Translations under genes and position numbers: made by a program | Shown here: positions 23,591-30,213 of the stretch, in pieces | Layout of the letters: each line of letters begins with the position of its first letter | Numbering within the stretch: the first letter of the stretch is position 1 | The notes under the pieces: model-generated | Told to the model about the DNA's origin: nothing | The model's input: only the letters and a program-made list of their open reading frames with translations | The model's database searches: none | Assembly (NCBI GenBank): GCA_045642225.1 | Contig: JAZUIN010000038.1 | Location: 1 to 32,298, forward strand | Direction: 5' to 3' | DNA length: 32,298 nt | From: RUG191 sp045642225 | Lineage (GTDB): Bacteria > Bacillota > Clostridia > Lachnospirales > Lachnospiraceae

Positions 23591-25021
23591 CTACCAACGC
23601 TTATTTCTTCGTCTATTTCTTCTTTTCCTGTCTTGATTCTTAATTACAGGATGAGTTGGCTTTCTTCTTTTAACCTTCGTATCAATTTTACGCTTCTTAA
23701 ATTTAAAAACTTTTCCTGATTGATGCTTATACAATTGATATAAACCATATATAGCTGCTATCACAACTATTATAATTAATATCATTTTAAAATCGAATCG
23801 GAGGTATTTTATACTACTTCCACCATTCTCTGGATCAATATTATGAAATGGATATGGTACTTTTTCATCAGTGTTAAATATTAAATCTGCCGAACCAACC
23901 ATTCTATCTGCATAAGTATACTTTAGCTGACCTACAACATTTCCCTTAGCATCCTTCGTTGGTACTAATTGTACCTTAGCATCAGAAAATTCTGCTGTTC
24001 TAGGAAGAATAACTGTCCCATTTTCAGAAACTGTAATATATTTGTTATCCCTATTAAGCTGTCCTAGCTTTGTAGAAATCGTTCCAAGAAAGCTATTTAA
24101 AGAATCCTTCGTATTATACGCCACAAAATTATCAAAACAATAATTTAATAAATTAGTTGTATCTTCATAGTGCGCTGGCTGCGGAGCATTCATCGTTACA
24201 CAAACTAACGTCATACCGTCCTTTTTTGCAAATGTAACTAGTGTTGCTCCCGAAATATCTGTATATCCTGTCTTTCCACCAACACATGGATCATACAAAT
24301 ATTTGTTAGTCTGATAAAAATTAAGCATAGCATGATGATTATTAAGAGGTGTTACCTCTGCATGCTTGTTAGTAGGTGGTATCGAATATGACTTCGTTCC
24401 CGCAATTTTTGCGAAAGTCTTATTATTATAAGCAGCTCTACTAATTAAAGCCATGTCATAACATGAAGTGTAGTGGTCTGGATTAGGCAATCCATTAGGA
24501 TTTGCAAAATGTGTATTTTTACAGCCTAGCTCCTTCGCCTTTTCATTCATCATATCAATGAACTTATTTATGTCTCCACCTCCAACATGTTCCGCAACTG
24601 CATATGCACATTCGTTGGCAGATTCAAGCATTACAGCATATAGACATTGTTCCATTGTCATTTGCTCGTTCAAATCACGACCGATATGAGAAGTATTTCC
24701 TTCATTCTTGAACACTGCGTCACTAGAAAATGTTACTGTTTCATCAAGACTACAATTCTCAATTGCAAGTAATGTTGTTAGGACTTTAGTAATACTTGCT
24801 GGATAATACTCGTTATTTATATTCTTCTCATAAAGTATAGCTCCAGAATCAACATCCATTACAATAGCGCCTTGAGAGACTGTATCTATGCTACTCGGCC
24901 ACACCTCTGCTGCCTTAACATTTTCTACTCCAGTAATACTCGCTAATAATGAACTTCCTATTACTGCTGTAAGTGTAATAGCTGTTAGCAAAATGCCACT
25001 TATTTTATTCAATTTTTTCAT
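23591..25021 (-). CDS. dacA: D-alanyl-D-alanine carboxypeptidase (class C low-mass PBP)
   Basis: This enzyme trims the terminal D-Ala from peptidoglycan stem peptides outside the membrane. A signal peptide (hydrophobic 8-32, likely cut near VKA/AEV at 37/38) leads to the peptidase S11 domain with SxxK at 76-79 (ASITK), SAN at 134-136 and KTG at 250-252. A PBP5-like C-terminal domain follows (about 300-400). It ends differently from standard PBP5: rather than an amphipathic helix there is a true transmembrane helix (about 412-430) and a strongly basic tail of about 45 residues rich in Lys and Arg. AAGGA precedes the ATG. It follows the 25045-25539 gene by 23 nt and is probably cotranscribed with it. 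The dac letter (A or F) is uncertain. Confidence 0.93.
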   Translation of the reverse strand: MKKLNKISGILLTAITLTAVIGSSLLASITGVENVKAAEVWPSSIDTVSQGAIVMDVDSGAILYEKNINNEYYPASITKVLTTLLAIENCSLDETVTFSSDAVFKNEGNTSHIGRDLNEQMTMEQCLYAVMLESANECAYAVAEHVGGGDINKFIDMMNEKAKELGCKNTHFANPNGLPNPDHYTSCYDMALISRAAYNNKTFAKIAGTKSYSIPPTNKHAEVTPLNNHHAMLNFYQTNKYLYDPCVGGKTGYTDISGATLVTFAKKDGMTLVCVTMNAPQPAHYEDTTNLLNYCFDNFVAYNTKDSLNSFLGTISTKLGQLNRDNKYITVSENGTVILPRTAEFSDAKVQLVPTKDAKGNVVGQLKYTYADRMVGSADLIFNTDEKVPYPFHNIDPENGGSSIKYLRFDFKMILIIIVVIAAIYGLYQLYKHQSGKVFKFKKRKIDTKVKRRKPTHPVIKNQDRKRRNRRRNKRW

Positions 25022-25044
25022 TTTTCATCCTTCTTTACATAGTT

Positions 25045-25539
25045 TTAAATTAAACTATTTATCAATGTTTCAAGCCCGGCTTTACTTTCCGTATAAAAGA
25101 TAATTCCCGCACTCGCAGAAATCATTGTAACATATTTCCCTTCAAATGTCTTTGACTCTGATATTAATTGCATTAAATAATCTTTATATTTTCCATCAAC
25201 CTTTAAAAATAATGTCTCGTATTTTTCCAAATCAAATGTCTTTGCGTTCATCCTACGAAACATTCTTCCTAATTCTTTATCCTCATCCATTTGACCTGCT
25301 GTTTTATTAATAATAAAATATCCAGCTTCATCTTTTGGCATTTCTAATGCTTTGACAGCCCTTTGTACTTGTTTGTTCAAGCTATCTCCTGCGGGGTAAA
25401 GAGATTCGAAATACTTCATGAAATCCTTCGCACTTTTAAAATGCTTATTGCTTCCATTTTCAAGAACCTCTGTCATTAATATTCTTCTTATTGTTTCCTC
25501 ACATTCTTTTCTTGACGGATTTCTTTTTATTTTGTCCAT
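25045..25539 (-). CDS. Small protein, possibly a divergent ArgR-family regulator
   Basis: The 164-residue product is not clearly recognised. Its layout resembles an arginine repressor: a helical N-terminal half (about 1-80) in which SAKDFMKYFESLYP then SLNKQVQRAVKALEMPKDEAGYFI could match the ArgR winged helix (xxxELxxxLxxxG, VTQATVSRDIKEL, Y), and a C-terminal half where FLKVDGKYKDYLMQLI and GKYVTMISASAGIIFYTESKAGLETLINSLI mirror the ArgR core (TxPGxAxxVAxxID, GTIAGDDTIxVI). The arginine-contacting GDD is not conserved (SAS instead), so any ligand would differ. I chose the ATG at 25539 with GAAGGA close upstream. It is the first gene before dacA. The assignment is tentative. Confidence 0.45.
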   Translation of the reverse strand: MDKIKRNPSRKECEETIRRILMTEVLENGSNKHFKSAKDFMKYFESLYPAGDSLNKQVQRAVKALEMPKDEAGYFIINKTAGQMDEDKELGRMFRRMNAKTFDLEKYETLFLKVDGKYKDYLMQLISESKTFEGKYVTMISASAGIIFYTESKAGLETLINSLI

Positions 25540-26221
25540 ATTTTCCTTCTTTCTTAGTTTTATAAAGTTTAACAATTTTTTATAACTATTGATTTATTTC
25601 AAAATATTTTTCCACAAACAACGCTACTACATATTAAATAAACAAAACATTAAAGTCTTATTATTTGTTTTTAGCTCATATTTCTTCTACTATTTGTCTT
25701 TTCATAATAAAACGACAGTATTTTGTCTAATTATACATTTAACATATTTATTTTTCAAGCATTATGCTATTTATATTTACTATTAATCTATTTATATACA
25801 TTTCTCAAAATCTTTTCAAAGAACATCTACTCATATTTAACATTTTCTTGTATTGATGCTTCTATACGACTTTGTACTTCTATTGCTTTTTACGATTTTT
25901 ATTTATCTTTATGTCGTTTTACAATATCAATACGTATTCTATCAACTTTCCTAAAATATCATATACAAATTCCTTAAGATTATTTCAAATATAGATATTT
26001 ATTTTTGAGTTATTCTTTCTTATATATATTACACTTAGTAACATATATGCAAAATATATAATAAGGATGTAGGAATTATGGCAAATAAAAATGTCGTAAA
26101 ACCTGCATTTTTATATTGACATTTACATATACTTGAATTTGAAAATAATTTTCATTTCATATAAAATATGTAGGAAAAACATTTTGTATGATTTTGATCA
26201 AATAAAATACGAGGTAATAAA
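25540..26221. other. 682-nt AT-rich divergent intergenic region
   Basis: This is the largest gene-free stretch. It is very T-rich on the plus strand, and the short hydrophobic open frames in it start at TTG and lack ribosome sites. A 10-nt inverted repeat TAAAACGACA (25708-25717) / TGTCGTTTTA (25912-25921) and a TATAAT with a small ORF near 26057-26119 are the only structured elements I see. It contains the promoters of the divergent genes, but only weak candidates are evident. Confidence 0.6.
26057..26124 (+). promoter_or_regulatory. Possible attenuator-like leader upstream of trmB
   Basis: A perfect TATAAT (26057-26062) is followed by a 13-codon ORF, MANKNVVKPAFLY, at 26078-26119 with AGGA upstream. 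Within it AAAAATG (26087-26093) can pair with CATTTTT (26106-26112), or AAATGTC (26089-26095) with GACATTT (26118-26124), two exclusive pairings. The ORF stop overlaps TTGACA (26116-26121). All of this is AT-rich, so chance is a serious alternative. Confidence 0.25.
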
Positions 26222-26869
26222 ATGAGACTAAGAAATATTCCTGGTGCAGACGAACACATTCAAAATAGTGAATTTTGTATTGATGAACCTACTAGATTAA
26301 AAGGCTCTTGGAAATCCACACTTTTCCAAAACAACAATCCAATCTATATCGAAATTGGAATGGGTAAAGGGCAATTTATAACAACTTTAGCAAAAAACAA
26401 CCCCAATATTAACTATATAGGTATTGAGAAATACTCTTCAGTCCTTCTTCGTGCTGTTACAAAAATGGAAGAAGAACCTATTGATAACCTTAGATTTTTA
26501 TGCTTTAATGCGGAAAATATAAGCGATATTTTTGAAAAAAATGAAGTTGATAAAATATATCTTAATTTTTCAGATCCATGGCCTAAAGATAGACATGCAA
26601 AAAGACGATTAACTTCCCCAGAATATCTAAACAGGTATTCTCAAATCCTTAACCCTAATGGTAATATCGAATTCAAAACAGACAACAAAATATTATTTGA
26701 TTACTCCGTAGAAACTATTAACGAATCTGAATTATGGAAAATATCAGAAATAACATATGATTTACATAATGATTCAAAAATGTTGATGGGAAATGTGATG
26801 ACTGAGTATGAAGAAAAATTTTCATCACTTGGAAATCCTATTCATAAACTAATTGCTATACAGAATTAA
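26222..26869 (+). CDS. trmB: tRNA (guanine46-N7)-methyltransferase TrmB
   Basis: TrmB makes m7G46 in the variable loop of tRNAs using SAM. The 215-residue protein has the SAM motif IEIGMGKGQFITTLA (about 45-59), GIEKYSSVLLRA, the substrate and catalytic block NFSDPWPKDRHAKRRLTSPEYL (about 115-136), FKTDN and the C-terminal TEYEEKF. Length and order are typical. GAGG lies about 8 nt before the ATG. It is one of only three plus-strand genes and is not in an operon. A 15-bp palindrome TGAAAATAATTTTCA (26140-26154) lies upstream. Confidence 0.96.
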   Translation: MRLRNIPGADEHIQNSEFCIDEPTRLKGSWKSTLFQNNNPIYIEIGMGKGQFITTLAKNNPNINYIGIEKYSSVLLRAVTKMEEEPIDNLRFLCFNAENISDIFEKNEVDKIYLNFSDPWPKDRHAKRRLTSPEYLNRYSQILNPNGNIEFKTDNKILFDYSVETINESELWKISEITYDLHNDSKMLMGNVMTEYEEKFSSLGNPIHKLIAIQN

Positions 26870-26912
26870 TTCTAGAACAACTGATTTTTTTGTGCTATAA
26901 TTCCTTAATCAG

Positions 26913-26953
26913 AAAAAAAGTCGAAAAACCTTGTAAAATCAAAGTTCAACGAC
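26913..26953 (-). terminator. Terminator of tRNA-Lys
   Basis: On the minus strand GTCG (26953-26950) pairs with CGAC (26923-26920), and inside it AACTTTG pairs with CAAGGTT. Seven T follow (26919-26913). It starts 5 nt after the tRNA 3' end. Confidence 0.65.
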
Positions 26954-26958
26954 CTCAG

Positions 26959-27031
26959 TACGCGATCAGGGGTTCGAACCCTGGACACCCTGATTAAGAG
27001 TCAGGTGCTCTGCCAGCTGAGCTAATCGCGC
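26959..27031 (-). tRNA. tRNA-Lys (anticodon CTT)
   Basis: The 73-nt cloverleaf is complete: acceptor GCGCGAT/ATCGCGT, D stem GCTC/GAGC, anticodon stem CCTGA/TCAGG with loop CTCTTAA (anticodon CTT, codon AAG), T stem CAGGG/CCCTG with TTCGAAC, and discriminator A. The first acceptor pair is G-U. CCA is not encoded. It has its own promoter and terminator. Confidence 0.96.
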
Positions 27032-27053
27032 ATACATCTTAACGACAATGACT

Positions 27054-27082
27054 ATTATATAGGAATGAAATAAAAAATGCAA
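27054..27082 (-). promoter_or_regulatory. Predicted tRNA-Lys promoter
   Basis: On the minus strand TTGCAT (27082-27077), a 17-nt spacer and a perfect TATAAT (27059-27054) lie 22 nt before the tRNA. The -35 box is inside the stem of the terminator of the upstream gene. Confidence 0.75.
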
Positions 27083-27109
27083 GAAAAATTTTCATTTTCT
27101 TGCATTTTT
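27072..27109 (-). terminator. Terminator of the 27120-28565 gene
   Basis: The 15-nt arms 27073-27087 (with core TGCAAGAAAA) and 27095-27109 are perfectly complementary around a 7-nt loop. The minus strand continues in T. It lies 10 nt after the stop. Confidence 0.92.
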
Positions 27110-27119
27110 CTTATTATAC

Positions 27120-28565
27120 TTATAAATTTGCAAACAAAGCTTGTATTTCTTCTGGACTCATCATCTTATTAGGGTCTGATGTATCAAGTGCAGCTAATGG
27201 ATCATCTGCTGGTTTTTCCTCTTCCTTAACTGGCTCTTCTTCTACTACCGGCTCTGGTTCTGGCTCAGCTACCGCTGGCTCTGGTGCTTCTACTTGTTCT
27301 GGTTCTACTACTGCTTCTGGCTCTTCTTCAACTGGAGCCGCATCCTCTGGCATCGCTGACTCTGCCGCTGCAAGTAATGCCGCTATATCATCTGGACTCA
27401 TTTGCTTATTTGGATCTGAAGTATCTATTCCCGCAAATGGATCTGCCGCTTCTGGTTCTGCTACTGGTGTAGGCTCTGGCTCAGGTTCTGCCACTGGCTC
27501 AGGTTCTACTACTGGTTCTGGCTCTTCTTCTGGTTCTGGCTCTTCTTCAACTGGAGCCGCATCCTCTGGCATCGCTGACTCTGCTGCTGCAAGTAATGCA
27601 GCTATATCATCAGGACTCATTTGCTTATTTGGATCTGAAGTATCTATTCCCGCAAATGGATCTGCTTGTTCTGGTTCTGCTACTGGTTCCGGTTCTACTA
27701 CTGGCTCAGGTTCTGCTACTGGCTCAGGCTCTGCCACTGGTTCCGGTTCTGCTACTGGTTCTGGCTCTACCACTGGTTCTGGCTCTACTACTGGTTCCGG
27801 TTCTACTACTGGTGTAGGTTCCGCCACTGGTTCTGGCTCTACTACAGGTGTAGGCGCTGCTACTGGTGTAGGTTCTACTACCGGCGGCGCTGCTACCATT
27901 TGAACAACAGGTTCTTTTGCCTCTAATGCTGAAATATCATCCTTAATATTATTCATTGATGACATTATAGAATCAATAGAACCATTTAAAGAAGCAACCT
28001 TCTCTTCTAACTCTTTATTCTTTGCTAATATTTCATCTCTTGTTGCATCTAATAATTTCTCTTGCTCATCAATTAATTCCTTGTTATTTGTATCCATTTT
28101 TTCTTGGAAGGAAAACAACTGATTAATCAACTCATCATTTGAATTCATTAGCGCATCTGTATTTTCTTTACTTCTACTTATTGTGACTTTAGCAACTGCC
28201 TTCTGTGCTGTAATAATCTCATCAGCAGGAATTGCTGTCTTTTCTTCAAGCATATCTATTCTATCTTGAAGTTCCTCGAAGCTTTTTCTTATTACAAGAT
28301 ACGAAGCTTTCTGCGCCTTATACAAATCTTCATATTCTCTTCTCTCCATTTGTTTAAAGCGTTGTCCCAAATCAATAGAAAGGCTTATTAAGAAAAAGAC
28401 ATCAACTGCAATTAATATAGCAATTACGATATCCACTATAACGTTTAAATACATCATAGAATAGATTTCCATTATAATTAGTAAGACTACTACGATACCG
28501 CAAAGGCCAATCTTTAATCCGTCCTTCTTAATTGCCACTTCTGGTGATTCACTCTTTTTTTTCAT
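27120..28565 (-). CDS. Membrane coiled-coil protein with Glu-Pro repeats and three FliM-like peptides
   Basis: The 481-residue protein is of unknown function. Two transmembrane helices (about 19-38 and 42-62) are followed by a long coiled coil (about 70-215). A Pro/Glu/Val repeat region of the EPEPVV or EPEPVA type follows (about 225-300). After that three copies of a short motif appear: SDPNKQMSPDDIAALLAA (310-327), the same again (383-400), and SDPNKMMSPEEIQALFANL at the C terminus (463-481). The motif resembles the FliM/FliN N-terminal peptide LSQxEIDALL, which binds CheY in FliM. Copies one and two lie in a nearly identical DNA repeat. AAGGAG precedes the ATG, 46 nt after tRNA-Arg. I infer a membrane scaffold presenting a repeated docking peptide on a flexible acidic arm. 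Confidence 0.75.
   Translation of the reverse strand: MKKKSESPEVAIKKDGLKIGLCGIVVVLLIIMEIYSMMYLNVIVDIVIAILIAVDVFFLISLSIDLGQRFKQMERREYEDLYKAQKASYLVIRKSFEELQDRIDMLEEKTAIPADEIITAQKAVAKVTISRSKENTDALMNSNDELINQLFSFQEKMDTNNKELIDEQEKLLDATRDEILAKNKELEEKVASLNGSIDSIMSSMNNIKDDISALEAKEPVVQMVAAPPVVEPTPVAAPTPVVEPEPVAEPTPVVEPEPVVEPEPVVEPEPVAEPEPVAEPEPVAEPEPVVEPEPVAEPEQADPFAGIDTSDPNKQMSPDDIAALLAAAESAMPEDAAPVEEEPEPEEEPEPVVEPEPVAEPEPEPTPVAEPEAADPFAGIDTSDPNKQMSPDDIAALLAAAESAMPEDAAPVEEEPEAVVEPEQVEAPEPAVAEPEPEPVVEEEPVKEEEKPADDPLAALDTSDPNKMMSPEEIQALFANL
27319..27446. repeat. Direct repeat, copy 2 of the motif cassette
   Basis: A 128-bp unit encoding DPFAGIDTS, the DPNKQMSPDDIAALL peptide and the ESAMPEDAAPVEEEPE tail. 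It is repeated at 27538-27665 with about three base differences, all silent as far as read. The period is 219 bp (73 codons). Confidence 0.9.
27538..27665. repeat. Direct repeat, copy 1 of the motif cassette
   Basis: Partner of 27319-27446. The near identity at the DNA level points to a recent in-frame duplication or ongoing conversion within the gene. The third motif (near 27120-27180) is more diverged. Confidence 0.9.
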
Positions 28566-28611
28566 ATGAAACCCTCTCCTTCATATAAAATAACTTTCTT
28601 ATCGTAAGTAC

Positions 28612-28683
28612 CACCCCCTACCAGAATCGAACTGATAACTAATCCTTAGGAGGGACTTGTTATATCCATTTAACTAAGGGGGC
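28612..28683 (-). tRNA. tRNA-Arg (anticodon CCT)
   Basis: The 72-nt cloverleaf has acceptor GCCCCCT/AGGGGGT, D stem GTTA/TAAC with GG in the loop, anticodon stem AGTCC/GGATT with loop CTCCTAA (anticodon CCT, codon AGG), a 4-nt variable region, T stem ATCAG/CTGGT with TTCGATT, and discriminator G. D, anticodon and T stems contain A-U or G-U pairs, making this an AT-rich tRNA. The first acceptor pair is G-U and CCA is not encoded. It lies between the DUF3881 gene and the coiled-coil gene, all on the same strand. Confidence 0.92.
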
Positions 28684-28687
28684 ATTT

Positions 28688-28720
28688 ATAATTATCATCG
28701 GTATTACCGAATAATTATCA
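28688..28720. repeat. Direct repeats flanking a palindrome upstream of tRNA-Arg
   Basis: ATAATTATCA (28688-28697), the palindrome TCGGTATTACCGA (28698-28710) and ATAATTATCA again (28711-28720) follow each other without a gap. The second repeat includes the stop codon of the DUF3881 gene. The minus-strand GATAAT at 28696-28691 could be the tRNA -10 box. Confidence 0.6.
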
Positions 28721-29590
28721 CATATTTAATTTTCCTTGCATCCAAACAGTACCTTTGAATCTTCTACCGACTGCTACCTGACCTAATAAATCCTTTTCAT
28801 TTATACATACATCGAAACATAATCCCGAGCAATCGAGCGTCAAAATGTATATCGCTTCTTTACTCATAGTATTAGTCTGTTTTGTGAAATGCATTATTTC
28901 GCCTATAACTGCATATTTATCATTTTCAATACCGCTTGGCATAAATGTAGAAGATACAATTGACAACACATCTTCACTTTTAATTCTCTTAGATATCATA
29001 GAATATTTATCCATGTCATCTAATGTAAGCTTTTCATAAGCGTTAGCATCTCCGTCTCGAGCTTCTGCTATTAATTTATTTCGAGTGTTTTTAGATTTTA
29101 TTGTTTTAGTCCTAATTAACTCATCTGTATAAACTGGTAAAATAATCTTACCTTCTATCGATAACCCACATAAAGATGTTGATGAAGGATTAACAATATC
29201 TTGGTCTGTTTTCTTTGACTGTAAAAATGGAATCATATTTTGAATATGAAATATTATATCTAATCCAATATTGTTATCTTCACAAACTCCTTGAAAACAC
29301 TCTCTATCAGATTCTTTCATAATTTGAACTGTTGAGTGACAAGTATCCTGAACAGCTTCATAATATGGAAAATAATAATCCAAATGAAATTCATCCTTTG
29401 AATCATAATTTCCTCTTAACGCAATTCCTGTTCTTTTTGTAACTTCTATCCTCAATTCAGAAAATTCATTTCCCTCAGAATCCATAGCCATTTCAACGTA
29501 ATCAGGATTATTTTCTACTATATGAATTATCTTTTTTAATTCTTCTTTTTTTATATTTGAAAATCCAATTGATCTTAAATACTTATGCAT
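28718..29590 (-). CDS. DUF3881 family protein
   Basis: This 290-residue protein matches DUF3881, a family known mainly from Lachnospiraceae, with no defined function. The start MHKYLRSIGFSNIKK is characteristic. No transmembrane segment or catalytic motif is seen; the C-terminal part (DVCINEKDLLGQVAVGRRFKGTVWMQGKL) could form a small beta domain. I chose the ATG at 29590, which has GGAG 5 nt upstream; an earlier in-frame start would add a 19-residue hydrophobic extension without a ribosome site. It lies downstream of the DUF4446 terminator and upstream of tRNA-Arg. Confidence 0.82.
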   Translation of the reverse strand: MHKYLRSIGFSNIKKEELKKIIHIVENNPDYVEMAMDSEGNEFSELRIEVTKRTGIALRGNYDSKDEFHLDYYFPYYEAVQDTCHSTVQIMKESDRECFQGVCEDNNIGLDIIFHIQNMIPFLQSKKTDQDIVNPSSTSLCGLSIEGKIILPVYTDELIRTKTIKSKNTRNKLIAEARDGDANAYEKLTLDDMDKYSMISKRIKSEDVLSIVSSTFMPSGIENDKYAVIGEIMHFTKQTNTMSKEAIYILTLDCSGLCFDVCINEKDLLGQVAVGRRFKGTVWMQGKLNM

Positions 29591-29626
29591 ATTTTCTCCG
29601 AACATTACAATTACTGTAATTATATA

Positions 29627-29662
29627 ATAAAAGCAGAGTTTTTGCAAAAAACTCCGCTTTTT
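29627..29662 (-). terminator. Terminator of the soj-parB-DUF4446 operon
   Basis: AAAGCaGAGTTTTT and AAAAACTCcGCTTT (about 29629-29661) pair around a GC loop with one mismatch. The minus strand then reads TTTTATTAT. It lies 20 nt after the DUF4446 stop. Confidence 0.85.
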
Positions 29663-29681
29663 GTTGAGTTACGATTCAATT

Positions 29682-30176
29682 TTATTCTTTTATTAATGCT
29701 TCTTGTAATGCTGCCTCTTCTTCTTCTGATAAAGAAAGTATTGCATTTCCATCAATACCTTCCTTTACATAGCTAAAGCAACCTTCTCTACTATGCATTA
29801 CATTTAAAATGTAACCATTATTTTTTTCTGTTAACATTGCAAGTGTAAATGATAGCTTTCCACCCATTTCGTCAAATGCATCATATTTTACGATTCCAAA
29901 TTTCTGGAATGTCTTATTCATGTTTTTAAACAACAAATCGATATTTCTTTCGTTCGCTGCATTAGCTTCTATTAATTCGTCAATTTGTTCTAGTCTAAAT
30001 ATTAATGTGTCTTCTAAAGACTTAGTATCTTTACCAGACATAAACTGTTTGTAATTCTTCTTTAAAGCTCCACATTTACATAAGGCAACTATAACCAAAA
30101 TCAATAAAACTATAACTAAAGCTGCCAATCCTAAAACTATATAATCTAATTCTATACCAATTAAATTCTCTATCAT
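29682..30176 (-). CDS. DUF4446 family membrane-anchored protein
   Basis: The 164-residue product matches DUF4446, a family commonly encoded next to parB in clostridia. One N-terminal transmembrane helix (about 12-33) is followed by a coiled stretch (about 40-95) and a small domain with GIVKYDAFDEMGGKLSFTLAML, then NGYILNVMHSREGCFSYVKEG, the family core. The function is unknown; its place suggests a link to chromosome segregation or the cell pole. AAAGG precedes the ATG. It is the third gene after soj and parB, 37 nt downstream of parB. Confidence 0.85.
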   Translation of the reverse strand: MIENLIGIELDYIVLGLAALVIVLLILVIVALCKCGALKKNYKQFMSGKDTKSLEDTLIFRLEQIDELIEANAANERNIDLLFKNMNKTFQKFGIVKYDAFDEMGGKLSFTLAMLTEKNNGYILNVMHSREGCFSYVKEGIDGNAILSLSEEEEAALQEALIKE

Positions 30177-30213
30177 ATTTCTGCCTTTCTATACAAACAT
30201 TTGTTTGTACTGT

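Noticed and set aside
25589..25977. Two hydrophobic plus-strand open frames of 65 and 84 codons
   Set aside because: Both begin at TTG, lack ribosome sites and reflect the T-rich sequence; no similarity is recognisable.
26140..26154. TGAAAATAATTTTCA as a Fur/PerR box
   Set aside because: It is a 7-1-7 palindrome but differs from TGATAATNATTATCA at two symmetrical positions in very AT-rich DNA, and trmB is not a usual Fur or PerR target.
26891..26900. Extended -10-like TGTGCTATAAT on the plus strand after trmB
   Set aside because: There is no plausible gene on the plus strand downstream before the antisense tRNA, and no -35 box.
27460..27880. Short repeated units that look array-like (CRISPR or minisatellite)
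   Set aside because: The units are 6-12 nt codon repeats for Glu-Pro-Val/Ala without conserved spacers, fully explained by the protein repeat.
27100..27926. Long Gly/Ser- and Leu-rich open frames on the plus strand
   Set aside because: They are the antisense and other-frame readings of the Glu-Pro repeat gene; low complexity keeps stops away. No ribosome site or domain supports them.
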